A DNA stretch of 64,000 nt. It comes from Sagittula marina (GTDB taxonomy: Bacteria > Pseudomonadota > Alphaproteobacteria > Rhodobacterales > Rhodobacteraceae). The stretch spans positions 1-64,000 of the forward strand of contig NZ_JACIEJ010000015.1 of the NCBI RefSeq assembly GCF_014196795.1, read 5' to 3'. Below the pieces are notes generated by a model. The model saw nothing but the letters and a program-made list of their open reading frames with translations, ran no database searches and had not been told where the DNA came from. Both the position numbers and the translations under genes were made by a program. Positions 33,497 through 43,281 of the stretch are shown here, one piece after another (position 1 is the stretch's first letter; the number at the start of each line of letters is the position of its first letter).

Positions 33497-35080
33497 CTAT
33501 GAACGCGATGACGCTGACGGCGCGGGTTCCGCAGGCGCTGAGTCCGTCGACATACCACCAGGCGTAGCCATTCGGCGGGACATGGAGGTCAAAGTTGGGT
33601 CCGCCAAGATCGCCTCGACCGCGTGCCTCGCGGAGAGGATCGCCATCGGCACACCCGCCCCCGGATGCGCCCCGCCGCCCGCCAGGTACAGTCCCTGCAC
33701 CGCGGTTCGGGCCGTAGGGCGCTGAAAGGCCGCCATCAGGCCGTGCGGGCTCTGCCCGTAGAGTGATCCTTGAGAGTCCGGAAACAGTTGGTCGAAGCCC
33801 GTCGGGGTCGTCAGCGCCTCTGGTCCCGGTTCCGGATCGAAGGAAAGACCATGACGCCGCAGCGTCTGAAAAGTGCGAGTGTGGCATTGAGCGAACTCCT
33901 GATCGGGCGCGGGCAGGGGCGGAGCGTTGGCGATGATTTCGAATCGCTCTACATTTGGTGGCGGGGTGGTGTCGCCGCGGTCCATCGCACAGATGTACAG
34001 CGTCGGGTCTGAAACCAGTGCGCCCCGGGCGAGGTCGTCGAATTCAGATTGGCCGCTGTTGCGGAAGAACACATTGTGATGCGCGAGGTCTGGGCCTTCA
34101 GCGCGGGCGGCAAAGGCCCAGACCTGCGCCGACAGGCTACGTGCAACACTGCGTGTTTGGGAGGCGATGGAGGTGACTTGACCTCCCAGCGCGCCGGTGG
34201 CGAGCGCGCGCGGGTCGCCGTTGAACACCACAACACCCGCCTTGATACGGCTGCCGTCTGCCAGCAGAACCCCGGTGGCGCGCCCCGCTGTCTGGGTGAT
34301 TTCCGAGACATGCGAATTGTACACGAACTGGCCGCCACGCGCGATACACAGCGTTTCCAGCGTCCGCGCCAGATGATGCATACCGCCGTGGATCTTCCAC
34401 ACTCCCGACAGTTCGGCCTGCCAGATCAGCGCCAGCAGGGCAGGCACCTGATCGGGCGCGCCGCCGACATAGGTCGCATAGCGCCCGAACAATTGTGCCA
34501 GCCTCGGATCGTCAAAGCTGTTCTCAAGCAACGTCGCCAAGGATGAGAACGGCGCCATGCGGGCAATCAAATTGGGGCTGCGCAGGCAGTTCAGCGCCAA
34601 GGCCAGTCGCGACGGCGCGGCGGTCTGCATCATCGGCCCGTTGAAGCTGGAAAACAGCACGCGGGCTCTGTCGGAGAAAGCCAAAAACTGTTGCGCCGCC
34701 CGGTTCCCCGCAAAGCGACGTATGGAGGCAAGATTGAGCGCAAGACGATCGTACAGATCCAGGCAGCTGCCATCCGGCCAGAAATGCCGCGCGATCAGGT
34801 GTTGCCTATGCAGGGTCAGGTGGTCGTCGAGCGCTTCGCCGACGTCGGCGAACAGCTCATCAATGATTGGGCGCATCGTCAACACGGTAGGGCCGGCGTC
34901 GACCGGCCCTGCATCGGACGGCAGGCAACGCATCTTGCCGCCGGGGGTGGCTTGGCGTTCCAGGACCGTCACTGCAAACCCCGCCTGAGCCAGCCGAACG
35001 GCTGCGGCCAGCCCGCCTATGCCAGCACCGATTACAAGGGCAGTTTGTCCGGATCCCGGACCTCGTGGGGCAGATGTCAT
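33497..35080 (-). CDS. crtD: Methoxyneurosporene (hydroxyneurosporene) dehydrogenase
   Basis: 527 residues from ATG 35080; an in-frame ATG at 35116 lies within a PpsR box and is less likely. It is a CrtI-type FAD desaturase: ALVIGAGIGGLAAAVRL near residue 14 and LYLAGGGAHPGAGVPMAI near the end. It introduces the C3,4 double bond in the spheroidene pathway. The last 30 or so residues (Ser/Ala/Pro-rich) are read from DNA that also encodes CrtC-like sequence in another frame. First gene of the crtD-crtC unit, divergent from crtE. Confidence 0.93.
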   Translation of the reverse strand: MTSAPRGPGSGQTALVIGAGIGGLAAAVRLAQAGFAVTVLERQATPGGKMRCLPSDAGPVDAGPTVLTMRPIIDELFADVGEALDDHLTLHRQHLIARHFWPDGSCLDLYDRLALNLASIRRFAGNRAAQQFLAFSDRARVLFSSFNGPMMQTAAPSRLALALNCLRSPNLIARMAPFSSLATLLENSFDDPRLAQLFGRYATYVGGAPDQVPALLALIWQAELSGVWKIHGGMHHLARTLETLCIARGGQFVYNSHVSEITQTAGRATGVLLADGSRIKAGVVVFNGDPRALATGALGGQVTSIASQTRSVARSLSAQVWAFAARAEGPDLAHHNVFFRNSGQSEFDDLARGALVSDPTLYICAMDRGDTTPPPNVERFEIIANAPPLPAPDQEFAQCHTRTFQTLRRHGLSFDPEPGPEALTTPTGFDQLFPDSQGSLYGQSPHGLMAAFQRPTARTAVQGLYLAGGGAHPGAGVPMAILSARHAVEAILADPTLTSMSRRMATPGGMSTDSAPAEPAPSASSRS

Positions 35081-35109
35081 TTCGAAATTATTGACTCGGC
35101 CTGACGAAG

Positions 35110-35153
35110 TGTCCATTAATATTTACACAATGAAGGGTAAATTTATAATTACA
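35110..35153. promoter_or_regulatory. PpsR box pair between divergent crtD and crtE
   Basis: An exact TGT-N12-ACA at 35110-35127 and a one-mismatch GGT-N12-ACA at 35136-35153, separated by exactly eight bases, the classic arrangement for CrtJ/PpsR tandem binding. The AT-rich surroundings probably contain both promoters. The exact box covers a possible upstream crtD ATG, supporting the later crtD start. Confidence 0.8.
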
Positions 35154-35176
35154 TAGCTGCAATCGGGGAGACTGCG

Positions 35177-36046
35177 ATGCCTTTGTCCAAACGGATCGAA
35201 ACGGCGATGGGACAGGCGCTGAGTTTGTCGCAAGACCCCTTGGCGCCGCGGAAACTGGCCAGTGCGCTGCACTATGCCACGTCGCCGGGCGGCGCGCGCA
35301 TTCGCCCGACGATTCTGCTTTCGGTGGCGATGTCCTGTGGTGATGACCGACCGGCCCTGGCCAGTTCTGCGGCGGCGGCGTTGGAGTTGATCCATTGCGC
35401 CAGCCTCGTTCACGACGACTTGCCGTGTTTCGATAATGCGGACTTGCGGCGCGGAAAGCCTTCTTTGCATCGCGCCTATTCCGAACCGTTGGCGGTGCTG
35501 GCCGGCGATAGTCTGATCATCTTGGCGTTCGAGGTTCTGGCCCGCGCAATCCCCGACCACCCCGACCGCGCTGCGCAGCTGTTGCTGTCGCTGACACATC
35601 GGTCAGGAATGCCGGGCGGGATCTGCGCCGGGCAGGGCTGGGAAAGCGAGGCCAAAATCGACCTTAGCGCATACCATCGGTCGAAAACCGCCGCGCTGTT
35701 CATCGCCGCAACCGAAATGGGCGCGATCGCCGCTGGGCACGCGCCCGAGGAATGGCACGACCTTGGCGCGCTGATCGGCGAGGCCTTTCAGGTCGCCGAC
35801 GACCTTCGCGACGCGCTGCTGGACGAACAGACCTTGGGCAAGCCGACCGGTCAGGACGATCTGCACGGCCGACCCAACGCGGTGGCACAACTGGGGGTGA
35901 AGGGCGCGCTGGACCGGTTGTCGCAAATCCTTGCAGGAGCAATCGCGTCGATTCCGTCGTGTCCCGGAGAGGCGGCTCTGGCCCGCATGGTCAGTCACCA
36001 AGCGGAAAAGATAATGCCGTCGGTGCCCGCAAAATATCGGGTCTGA
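35177..36046 (+). CDS. crtE: Geranylgeranyl diphosphate synthase
   Basis: 289 residues. It is a trans-prenyltransferase with the first Asp-rich motif in [13 protein letters not shown] (about 76-88) and the second in [10 protein letters not shown] (about 210-219). It elongates FPP/IPP to geranylgeranyl diphosphate, used both for carotenoids and for the bacteriochlorophyll tail. A GGGGAG precedes the ATG. It heads the plus-strand superoperon crtEF-bchCXYZ-puf, so carotenoid and reaction-centre genes can be co-transcribed. Confidence 0.95.
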   Translation: MPLSKRIETAMGQALSLSQDPLAPRKLASALHYATSPGGARIRPTILLSVAMSCGDDRPALASSAAAALELIHCASLVHDDLPCFDNADLRRGKPSLHRAYSEPLAVLAGDSLIILAFEVLARAIPDHPDRAAQLLLSLTHRSGMPGGICAGQGWESEAKIDLSAYHRSKTAALFIAATEMGAIAAGHAPEEWHDLGALIGEAFQVADDLRDALLDEQTLGKPTGQDDLHGRPNAVAQLGVKGALDRLSQILAGAIASIPSCPGEAALARMVSHQAEKIMPSVPAKYRV

Positions 36047-36050
36047 GAAG

Positions 36051-37175
36051 GTGGTCTCGACAAGCGGGCCAAGGGCGTCTGGCGCTTGGCTTCCCCGTCT
36101 GATTGCGCGGCCCGGCTTCCAGAAATGGGCCGGGCGTGTTCCGTTCGGGCGCGGCATGGCGCGGCGCGACGGGGCGAATATCTTTGATATTCTTCAAGGG
36201 TTTGTGGCGGCTCAGGTGCTCTTGGCATTGATCGAAATGGACGTTCTGCGGCGCTTGCTTGACGGCGCGCGGGACGCGGCCGAGCTTGCGGTGGATCACG
36301 GGATCGACGTGGCACGAATGCAGGCGCTGTTGCAGGCGGGCGCGGCGCTGGACCTGCTGCGGCTGCGGCGTGATGGCCGTTTCGTGTTGGCCCGCAAGGG
36401 CGCGGCAATCTTGGGTGTGCCGGGGTTGGAGGATATGGTTCGCCATCACCGCGTTTTTTATGACGACATGTCTGACCCCGTCGCTTTGCTGCGCGGGGAA
36501 GGTGAAACCAACATGGCCCGCTTCTGGCCCTATGTCTTTGGTCAAGGGGCCGACATCAGCCCGGAGGCGTCGGCCCGCTATTCCGACCTTATGGCGCGGT
36601 CGCAGGTTCTGGTGGCCGAGGACACGTTGCGGGCAGTGCGCCTGAGAGGCGTGCGGCAGCTGATGGATGTTGGCGGCGGATCGGGCGTGTTTCTGAGCGC
36701 GGCGCTACACCGATACCGAAGCATGACCGGCGTCGTTTTTGACCTGCCCGGTGTGCAACGCGCGGCAGAAACTGCGCTGACCCGGGAAGGCCTGTTGGGG
36801 CCGGCTGGGCGGGCACGGTTCAGTCCCGGCAGTTTTCGCGCGACTGCGCTGCCGACTGGCGCCGATGCCGTTTCCCTCGTGCGGGTGCTTTACGACCACG
36901 ACGACGACACGGTGCGTGATCTTCTGGCCAAGGTCCACGCGGCGCTGCCGGCCGGCGGTCGACTTATTATTTCAGAACCGATGTCTGGTGGCTCGCGGCC
37001 GGATCGGGCGACGGATGTCTACTTCGCTTTTTACACTATGGCGATGGGCACCGGACGCACGCGTTCTGCCGAGCGAATCGTTGAACTGTGTCAGCAGGCG
37101 GGATTCGCCAATCTTCGCCCTATTCCGTCAGAGCGTCCTTACATCACGCGTGTTGTAACCGCCAATCGCGCCTGA
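36051..37175 (+). CDS. crtF: Hydroxyneurosporene O-methyltransferase
   Basis: 374 residues starting at GTG 36051, four bases after the crtE stop; GAGAAG abuts the codon, so the start is not certain. It has an N-terminal dimerisation helix region ([22 protein letters not shown]) and a C-terminal AdoMet-binding domain with [16 protein letters not shown] at about 205-220. It methylates the 1-hydroxyl group of acyclic carotenoids, completing spheroidene. Typical length and position before bchC. Confidence 0.93.
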   Translation: MVSTSGPRASGAWLPRLIARPGFQKWAGRVPFGRGMARRDGANIFDILQGFVAAQVLLALIEMDVLRRLLDGARDAAELAVDHGIDVARMQALLQAGAALDLLRLRRDGRFVLARKGAAILGVPGLEDMVRHHRVFYDDMSDPVALLRGEGETNMARFWPYVFGQGADISPEASARYSDLMARSQVLVAEDTLRAVRLRGVRQLMDVGGGSGVFLSAALHRYRSMTGVVFDLPGVQRAAETALTREGLLGPAGRARFSPGSFRATALPTGADAVSLVRVLYDHDDDTVRDLLAKVHAALPAGGRLIISEPMSGGSRPDRATDVYFAFYTMAMGTGRTRSAERIVELCQQAGFANLRPIPSERPYITRVVTANRA

Positions 37176-37190
37176 CAAAGTTCACCACAG

Positions 37191-37234
37191 TGTAAACTTA
37201 ACTTGACAGATTTGTGTGTAGATGTAGCCTTACG
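37191..37234. promoter_or_regulatory. Tandem PpsR boxes upstream of bchC
   Basis: An exact TGT-N12-ACA at 37191-37208 and a one-mismatch TGT-N12-ACG at 37217-37234, eight bases apart. They lie 60 to 100 bases before the bchC ATG and match the known CrtJ/PpsR-controlled bchC promoter of Rhodobacter in position, within the crtF-bchC gap. Confidence 0.85.
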
Positions 37235-37293
37235 TTAACGTAGCGTTCACCACTGGCGGCACACGCCAGACGAACGACGGAGAGGAGGCGTTC

Positions 37294-38235
37294 ATGTTTA
37301 CCCACGCTGTCCTGTTGAAGGGTCCCGAGGATCTTCACCTGGATGAACTGGCGCTCAAGACGCCGGCCAAAGGTGAGCTGCTGATCGAGGTGTCCCATTC
37401 AGGGATTTCGACCGGCACCGAAAAACTTTTCTGGTCCGGGGCGATGCCCCCATTTCCGGGCATGGGCTATCCGTTGGTTCCGGGATACGAATCCACCGGC
37501 GAGGTCATCGAGGCCGCACCGGGCACAGGCTACCGCCCCGGCGACCGCGTGTTTGTTCCGGGAGCCGATTGTTTCGAAGGAGCCTATGGCCTGTTCGGTG
37601 GCGCGTCGGGGCACTTGGTGTCGGATGCGGCGCGGGTGACAAAGATCGACAGCGCCATGGGGCCCGAAGGCGCGCTGCTGGCGCTGGCCGCCACCGCGCG
37701 GCACGCCATGGCTGGTTTGGAGAAGCGCGTCCCTGACCTGATCGTTGGACACGGTACACTTGGCCGGTTGCTGGCCCGCCTGACCGTCGCGTCTGGGGCT
37801 CCGGCTCCCACCGTCTGGGAAACCAACATGAGCCGCCGCAGCGGTGCGATTGGCTATGAGGTGATTGACCCCGCCGACGATCCACGCCGCGATTACTGCG
37901 CCATCTACGACGCCTCAGGCAACGCTTCGATCCTCAACGACCTCATCGGACGTCTGGTCAAAGGCGGCGAAGTGGTGCTGGCCGGGTTCTATCCGCAAGG
38001 TCTCAGCTTTGCATTTCCCCCCGCCTTCATGAAGGAGGCGCGCCTGCGCGTCGCCGCTGAATGGCAGCGCGAAGATCTCACCGCCGTGCGCGCCTTGGTG
38101 GACACCGGCGCGCTGTCGCTTGGCGGATTGATCACACACCAGGCCGGGGCCCAACAGGCGACAGCGGCATACCGCACCGCCTTTGAGGATCCGACCTGCC
38201 TGAAAATGATACTCAACTGGAAGGACGCAGCGTGA
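37294..38235 (+). CDS. bchC: 3-hydroxyethyl bacteriochlorophyllide a dehydrogenase
   Basis: 313 residues. A medium-chain dehydrogenase-like protein: [13 protein letters not shown] near residue 37 and the [14 protein letters not shown] block at about 58-71, with a [12 protein letters not shown] nucleotide-binding region near 150. It oxidises the C3 hydroxyethyl made by BchF to the acetyl of bacteriochlorophyll a. GGAGAGGAGG precedes the ATG. The stop overlaps the GTG start of bchX. Confidence 0.95.
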   Translation: MFTHAVLLKGPEDLHLDELALKTPAKGELLIEVSHSGISTGTEKLFWSGAMPPFPGMGYPLVPGYESTGEVIEAAPGTGYRPGDRVFVPGADCFEGAYGLFGGASGHLVSDAARVTKIDSAMGPEGALLALAATARHAMAGLEKRVPDLIVGHGTLGRLLARLTVASGAPAPTVWETNMSRRSGAIGYEVIDPADDPRRDYCAIYDASGNASILNDLIGRLVKGGEVVLAGFYPQGLSFAFPPAFMKEARLRVAAEWQREDLTAVRALVDTGALSLGGLITHQAGAQQATAAYRTAFEDPTCLKMILNWKDAA

Positions 38236-39233
38236 AGGACGACGTACCCAATCTGAAGGACTTCGACCAGCGACTGCGTGACGAAGCGCACGAGGATCTG
38301 GCGGACCGGATCACCGAAGAGCCCAAGAGCAAGACCCAGATCATCGCGATTTACGGCAAGGGCGGCATCGGCAAATCGTTTACCCTTGCCAACCTCAGCC
38401 ACATGATGGCGGAGCAGGGCAAGCGCGTCCTGCTGATCGGATGCGACCCGAAATCGGACACCACCAGCCTGTTGTTCGGCGGCAAGGCCTGCCCGACGAT
38501 CATCGAAACCTCGACCAAGAAGAACCTCGCTGGCGAAGCGGTTGCCATCGGCGATGTGTGCTTCAAGCGCGGCGGCGTTTTCGCCATGGAGCTGGGCGGA
38601 CCCGAGGTCGGTCGCGGTTGCGGCGGGCGCGGCATCATCCACGGCTTTGAGTTGCTGGAGAAGCTGGGCTTTCACGACTGGGATTTCGACTATGTTCTGC
38701 TGGATTTCCTCGGCGACGTGGTCTGCGGCGGCTTTGGCCTGCCGATTGCCCGGGACATGGCGCAAAAGGTAATCCTGGTCGCCTCGAATGACCTGCAGTC
38801 GCTCTATGTGGCCAACAACGTATGTTCGGCGGTGGAGTATTTCCGCAAGCTGGGCGGCAATGTGGGTGTCGCGGGTTTGGTCGTCAACAAGGATGACCAT
38901 TCCGGCGAAGCGCAGGCCTTTGCCCGCGAAGTAGGCATTCCAGTGCTGGCAGCGATCCCGCAGGACGATGATCTGCGCAAGAAATCCGCCAATTACCAGA
39001 TCGTTGGCACCGAACAAAGCCAATGGGGCAGCCTGTTTGCCGAACTGGCAGAGGCGGTGTCCATTGCACCGCCCGTGCGCCCGACGCCACTGGAGCAGGA
39101 CGGCCTTCTGGCATTGTTCGACAGCAAGGACACCGGCGGCGACTACGTTCTGGTCCCGGCCACCGATGCGGACATGCGCGGCAAATACGCCGCTCCGCAG
39201 GAAACGCTGGAGGTGGTCTATGACACCGTCTGA
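38232..39233 (+). CDS. bchX: Chlorophyllide a reductase iron protein BchX
   Basis: 333 residues with GTG start overlapping the bchC stop (GTGA). A NifH-like ATPase: P-loop [15 protein letters not shown] at about 40-54, cluster cysteines in GRGCGGRG and DVVCGGFG. It feeds electrons to BchY-BchZ for ring-B reduction of chlorophyllide a. The N-terminal extension of about 35 acidic residues is usual for BchX. A small ORF begins inside its last codons. Confidence 0.97.
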   Translation: MKDDVPNLKDFDQRLRDEAHEDLADRITEEPKSKTQIIAIYGKGGIGKSFTLANLSHMMAEQGKRVLLIGCDPKSDTTSLLFGGKACPTIIETSTKKNLAGEAVAIGDVCFKRGGVFAMELGGPEVGRGCGGRGIIHGFELLEKLGFHDWDFDYVLLDFLGDVVCGGFGLPIARDMAQKVILVASNDLQSLYVANNVCSAVEYFRKLGGNVGVAGLVVNKDDHSGEAQAFAREVGIPVLAAIPQDDDLRKKSANYQIVGTEQSQWGSLFAELAEAVSIAPPVRPTPLEQDGLLALFDSKDTGGDYVLVPATDADMRGKYAAPQETLEVVYDTV

Positions 39234-39372
39234 AACCCAAGAAGAACGGGATCCACATATGGCGTCGGCTCATGTCATTCTGGCCCGTGCCAACCCCGAA
39301 CAGATCCGCCGGCTCTTGCAGGACATCCGGAAATCTGCCCGGCAACACGCTTCGCGTTCGGACATGCAATGA
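39220..39372 (+). CDS. Small ORF (50 residues) wedged between bchX and bchY, unknown function
   Basis: Not recognised. It starts at ATG 39220 inside the 3' end of bchX (14-base overlap) behind a strong GGAGGTGG site (39209-39216) with correct spacing. It ends in TGA 39370-39372, overlapping the bchY ATG by four bases. The product is hydrophilic and probably helical, with an acidic N-terminus (ETQEERD) and a basic C-terminal half (ANPEQIRRLLQDIRKSARQHASR). A second in-frame ATG at 39259 would give 37 residues. It may be a real small protein or a translational coupler that re-initiates ribosomes for bchY. Confidence 0.55.
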   Translation: MTPSETQEERDPHMASAHVILARANPEQIRRLLQDIRKSARQHASRSDMQ

Positions 39373-40937
39373 ACGACGAAGTGACATATGATGCCGCCGC
39401 AGAGGTCAAGGTGCTGAAAAGTTCCGATCCCTCTGACGAAGCCGCGCCCGAAATCACGGCAGATCAAGGACTTGGCTGTCATTCCGGCAGCGAGTTGGAA
39501 AAGGCAGCCAGAGCCGCAGGTTCCAGCGAGATCCTCGACCAATACGCCCGCGATTACCCCAAAGGTCCACATGACAAACCCCAAAGCATGTGCCCCGCAT
39601 TCGGGTCGCTGCGTGTGGGCCTACGGATGAAGCGGGTGGCCACGGTGCTCAGCGGCTCGGCTTGCTGCGTCTATGGTCTAACCTTTGTCAGCCATTTCTA
39701 TGGTGCGCGGCGGTCTGTGGGCTATGTGCCATTCAATTCGGAATCGCTGGTAACGGGCAAGCTGTTCGAAGACATCCGTGACGCGGTGCATGAACTGGCC
39801 GACCCTGATCTCTATGACGCGGTGGTTGTGACCAACCTTTGTGTGCCGACCGCTTCTGGCGTGCCTCTGCGGCTGTTGCCGGATGAGATCAACGGCGTGC
39901 GGATCGTCGGCATTGACGTGCCCGGCTTTGGCATCCCGACCCACGCCGAAGCCAAAGACGTGCTGGCCGGCGCGATGCTGAATTACGCTCGCAAGGAGAT
40001 CAAGGCAGGCCCGGTGCCCGCCCCGGTGGGTGGGACATCCGACTTGCCGACCGTGACCCTGCTGGGCGAAATGTTCCCGGCGGACCCGATGATGATCGGC
40101 GCGATGCTGGCCCCGATGGGACTGGCGGCGGGGCCGGTGGTGCCAACGCGCGAGTGGCGAGAATTGTATGCCGCGCTGGATTGTGGCGCTGTGGCCGCGA
40201 TCCACCCGTTCTACACTGCCGCCGTGCGGGAGTTCGAGGCCGCAGGGCGCAAGGTCGTGGGCAGTGCCCCCGTGGGTCATGACGGCACCGCGGCTTGGCT
40301 TGCGGCGATTGGTGATGCATTCGCCTTGTCGCCGGAGAAGATTGCCGCCGCGCAGAATGCCTTTCTGCCCGCGATCAAGGGCGCGCTGGCCGCCGTCCCG
40401 ATCAAGGGCACCATCACCCTGTCGGGTTACGAAGGCAGCGAACTTCTGGTCGCCCGCCTGCTGATCGAAAGCGGCGCGCATATTCCCTACGTCGGGACCG
40501 CCTGCGCCAAGTCGCCCTGGTCCGCCGAGGATGCGGAATGGCTGCGCGCGCGCGGCGTGACGGTGAAATTCCGCGCCTCTCTGGAGGATGACTGCGCCGC
40601 GATGGAAGGGGTCAAACCCGACCTCGCCATCGGGACGACTCCGGTCGTGCAAAAGGCCAAGGCGCAGGGCATTCCGGCGCTATATTTCACCAACCTGATC
40701 TCCGCGCGCCCCCTGATGGGGCCTGCCGGGGCCGGGTCGCTGGCCGAAGTCGTGAATGCCGCCATGGCCAACAAGGGCCGCATGGACAAGATGCGCGACT
40801 TTTTCGAAGGGGTCGGTGCAGGCGACACCGCCGGTGTCTGGGAAGGCGCGCCGAACCTGCGGCCGGAATACCGGGCGCTGAACCTCAAGAAGATCGAGAA
40901 GAAAGCGCGCGCCGCCAAGGCGGAGCAGATGATATGA
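39369..40937 (+). CDS. bchY: Chlorophyllide a reductase subunit Y
   Basis: 522 residues. A NifD-like catalytic subunit. The conserved [20 protein letters not shown] and [21 protein letters not shown] hold cysteines expected to ligate the YZ 4Fe-4S cluster, with [13 protein letters not shown] further on. With BchZ it reduces ring B of chlorophyllide a to the bacteriochlorin level. The first 40 residues are variable and acidic. It begins within the stop of the preceding small ORF. Confidence 0.96.
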   Translation: MNDEVTYDAAAEVKVLKSSDPSDEAAPEITADQGLGCHSGSELEKAARAAGSSEILDQYARDYPKGPHDKPQSMCPAFGSLRVGLRMKRVATVLSGSACCVYGLTFVSHFYGARRSVGYVPFNSESLVTGKLFEDIRDAVHELADPDLYDAVVVTNLCVPTASGVPLRLLPDEINGVRIVGIDVPGFGIPTHAEAKDVLAGAMLNYARKEIKAGPVPAPVGGTSDLPTVTLLGEMFPADPMMIGAMLAPMGLAAGPVVPTREWRELYAALDCGAVAAIHPFYTAAVREFEAAGRKVVGSAPVGHDGTAAWLAAIGDAFALSPEKIAAAQNAFLPAIKGALAAVPIKGTITLSGYEGSELLVARLLIESGAHIPYVGTACAKSPWSAEDAEWLRARGVTVKFRASLEDDCAAMEGVKPDLAIGTTPVVQKAKAQGIPALYFTNLISARPLMGPAGAGSLAEVVNAAMANKGRMDKMRDFFEGVGAGDTAGVWEGAPNLRPEYRALNLKKIEKKARAAKAEQMI

Positions 40938-40989
40938 CCGCTGGTTTCGAGTTTGCGCCTTTCGGCATCAGAACCGGGGAGGCAGGCCC

Positions 40990-42462
40990 ATGCTGATCCA
41001 GGACCACGACCGCGCCGGCGGATATTGGGGCGCTGTTTATGCCTTTTGCGCCGTAAAGGGCCTGCAAGTGGTGATCGACGGCCCGGTGGGCTGTGAGAAC
41101 CTGCCGGTGACATCGGTGCTGCACTACACCGACGCGCTGCCGCCGCATGAACTGCCCATCGTTGTGACAGGTCTGGGCGAAGAGGAACTGGGGCGCGAAG
41201 GCACCGAAGGCGCGATGAAACGCGCCTGGGGCACGCTGGACCCGGCATTGCCTGCGGTGGTTGTCACCGGCTCGATTGCCGAGATGATCGGCGGGGGCGT
41301 GACGCCCATGGGCACCAACATTCAGCGGTTCCTGCCGCGCACCATCGACGAGGACCAGTGGCAGGCGGCGGATCGCGCCATGACCTGGCTGTTCACCGAA
41401 TTCGGCATGACCAAGGGCCGCATGCCCAAGGAAAAGCCCCGCGCCGAGGATGCCGCCCCGCGCGTCAATATCCTGGGCCCGATGTACGGCACCTTCAACA
41501 TGCCATCAGATCTGGCCGAGATCCGCCGCCTGGTCGAAGGTATCGGCGCAGAGGTCAACATGGTGCTGCCGCTTGGCGCGCATCTGGCTGAAATGCGCGA
41601 TCTGGTAAACAGCGACGTCAATATCTGCATGTACCGCGAATTTGGACGTGGCCTGTGCGAGGTGTTGGGCAAGCCCTATCTGCAGGCGCCCATCGGCGTC
41701 GACAGCACAACCCTGTTCCTCCGCAAGCTGGGTGAGATGCTGGATCTGGACCCGGAACCGTTCATCGAGCAGGAAAAGCATTCGACCATCAAACCGGTCT
41801 GGGATCTTTGGCGGTCGGTCACGCAGGATTTCTTTGCCACCGCGAGCTTTGGCATTGTGGCGAACGAGACCTACGCCCGGGGCATCCGCAAGTATCTGGA
41901 AGATGACCTTGGACTGCCCTGCGCCTTTGCCATTGCGCGCATCGCGGGCAAGAAAACCAACAACGTCGAGGTTCGCGCCCGCATCGCGCAGGACCGCCCG
42001 CTGGTGGTGCTGGGGTCGATCAACGAAAAGATGTATCTGGCCGAACTGAAGTGCGGGCATGGTCCGCGTCCGACGTTCATCCCTGCCAGCTTTCCGGGAG
42101 CGGCGATCCGGCGCGCCACGGGCACGCCGATGATGGGCTACGCTGGGGCGACTTACCTGCTGCAAGAGGTTTGCAACGGGTTGTTCGACGCGCTGTTCCA
42201 TATCCTGCCGCTGGCCAGCGACATGGATGCGGTCGAGGCCACGCCAACTCCGCTGCGCCGCAATTTCCCATGGGATGCGGATGCACAGGCGGCGCTGGAT
42301 CGGCTGGTAGCCAGCCACCCCATTCTGACCCGAATTTCCGCGGCCAAATCCCTGCGGGATGCTGCTGAAGACGCCGCTCTGAAGTCCGGTGCCGAACGCG
42401 TTGTTCTGGAAACCGTGCAGGGGCTGGCCCCAAAAACACGCTTTGTCAATGAGGAGGATTGA
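40990..42462 (+). CDS. bchZ: Chlorophyllide a reductase subunit Z
   Basis: 490 residues. A NifK-like partner of BchY. Conserved [20 protein letters not shown] at about 5-24, then [20 protein letters not shown] with the cluster cysteine. The C-terminal third is the usual PCP-reductase-type domain. GGGGAGG lies before the ATG. It is 52 bases after bchY and three bases before pufQ, linking pigment synthesis to the puf operon transcript. Confidence 0.96.
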   Translation: MLIQDHDRAGGYWGAVYAFCAVKGLQVVIDGPVGCENLPVTSVLHYTDALPPHELPIVVTGLGEEELGREGTEGAMKRAWGTLDPALPAVVVTGSIAEMIGGGVTPMGTNIQRFLPRTIDEDQWQAADRAMTWLFTEFGMTKGRMPKEKPRAEDAAPRVNILGPMYGTFNMPSDLAEIRRLVEGIGAEVNMVLPLGAHLAEMRDLVNSDVNICMYREFGRGLCEVLGKPYLQAPIGVDSTTLFLRKLGEMLDLDPEPFIEQEKHSTIKPVWDLWRSVTQDFFATASFGIVANETYARGIRKYLEDDLGLPCAFAIARIAGKKTNNVEVRARIAQDRPLVVLGSINEKMYLAELKCGHGPRPTFIPASFPGAAIRRATGTPMMGYAGATYLLQEVCNGLFDALFHILPLASDMDAVEATPTPLRRNFPWDADAQAALDRLVASHPILTRISAAKSLRDAAEDAALKSGAERVVLETVQGLAPKTRFVNEED

Positions 42463-42465
42463 TCG

Positions 42466-42690
42466 ATGACCGATGTCACATCCCACGCTCCCGGCCGCTA
42501 TGCGGCACGCCGCGGCCAGGGGGCGGAGTATGCTGTCTATTTTGGCGCAATCTTCGTGACCGCCTTGGCATTTGCCGTTGTGAGCTGCCTGCGCGATCTC
42601 GCTTTGGGCAACACCCGGCAGTGGTCCGGCCCTCTGGCGCGCGCGCGACGCGACGCCGGGCGGATCACCCCGATGATTTTCTCGGCCTGA
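42466..42690 (+). CDS. pufQ: PufQ, bacteriochlorophyll/complex assembly cofactor
   Basis: 74 residues with one transmembrane helix (about 24-42, VYFGAIFVTALAFAVVSCL) flanked by basic ends, the PufQ architecture. In Rhodobacter PufQ stimulates bacteriochlorophyll synthesis and is thought to carry tetrapyrrole intermediates. GAGGAGG lies nine bases before the ATG, overlapping the end of bchZ. First gene of the puf group; 137 bases with GC-rich hairpins separate it from pufB. Confidence 0.92.
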   Translation: MTDVTSHAPGRYAARRGQGAEYAVYFGAIFVTALAFAVVSCLRDLALGNTRQWSGPLARARRDAGRITPMIFSA

Positions 42691-42827
42691 GCCCACGGCG
42701 GCACAGGACCCGAGACACCAGCTGCCTGCCCTTTCAGGGGCGGACAGAGACCTGAGGGACCGTGAAGGCCCCGCAGGACCCGGCCGCGGGGATCGCGGCG
42801 TCAGCGTAGTTTTCCGGAGGAAAGTTA
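42691..42827 (+). other. pufQ-pufB intercistronic region with GC-rich hairpins
   Basis: 137 bases without a gene. It can fold, for example CCCCGC (42769-42774) with GCGGGG (42786-42791). In Rhodobacter this spacer is where the long transcript is processed to give abundant pufBA mRNA; here that is inferred from position only. Confidence 0.4.
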
Positions 42828-42977
42828 ATGGCTGATAACACCGACCTGTCCTTCACAGGTCTCACAGACGAACAGGCCCAAGAGCTGCATTCGGTCTACA
42901 TGAGTGGGTTATACCTCTTCACGATCGTCGCAGTGGTTGCCCACTTGGCAACCTACATCTGGGCCCCTTGGTTTTAA
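42828..42977 (+). CDS. pufB: Light-harvesting 1 beta polypeptide
   Basis: 49 residues. N-terminal polar part ([20 protein letters not shown]), one membrane helix and a short C-terminal WAPWF. His39 in VVAHLA is the bacteriochlorophyll a ligand and the C-terminal Trp residues fit an LH1 pigment pocket. GGAGG precedes the ATG. With PufA it builds the LH1 ring around the reaction centre. Gap to pufA is nine bases. Confidence 0.96.
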   Translation: MADNTDLSFTGLTDEQAQELHSVYMSGLYLFTIVAVVAHLATYIWAPWF

Positions 42978-42986
42978 GGAAGGGAT

Positions 42987-43157
42987 ATGGACGTGTCAAA
43001 ATTTTACAAGATTTGGCTGATCTTTGATCCTCGCCGCGTCTTCGTCGCGCAAGGCGTTTTCCTGTTCCTGTTGGCTGTCATGATCCACCTGGTGGTTCTG
43101 TCCAATGGCGTCAACTGGTTCGAAAATGCCGCCGAGTCGCGCGCAGCAGCCGATTAA
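42987..43157 (+). CDS. pufA: Light-harvesting 1 alpha polypeptide
   Basis: 56 residues. [20 protein letters not shown] at the N-terminus is the LH1-alpha signature; the single membrane helix contains the bacteriochlorophyll ligand His34 (MIHLVVLS) and ends NGVNWFE. AAGGAAGGG precedes the ATG. Its gene is followed by hairpins before pufL, consistent with high pufBA expression. Confidence 0.96.
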   Translation: MDVSKFYKIWLIFDPRRVFVAQGVFLFLLAVMIHLVVLSNGVNWFENAAESRAAAD

Positions 43158-43164
43158 ACCAGAC

Positions 43165-43210
43165 CGGGCGTCAGCCCGACGAGACTGCTGCGGGCGGTGT
43201 GATCGCCCGC
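43165..43210 (+). other. pufA-pufL intercistronic mRNA hairpins
   Basis: Two GC-rich hairpins lie between pufA and pufL: CGGGC/GCCCG (43165-43178, 4-nt loop) and GCGGGCG/CGCCCGC (43190-43210, 7-nt loop). Neither is followed by a T run. In Rhodobacter a hairpin here blocks 3' decay and keeps pufBA mRNA in excess over pufLM; the same role is inferred. Confidence 0.7.
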
Positions 43211-43281
43211 TGCAACCTTAACCATTCATGACGACGGCTTGAAATCTGAACGGGACGAGCCGCCAAACGCGGAGTACAACG

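Noticed and set aside
40934-40996. 20-codon ORF between bchY and bchZ ([20 protein letters not shown])
   Set aside because: Starts within the bchY end by chance, no own ribosome site, and the bchZ ribosome site lies inside it; too short to support.
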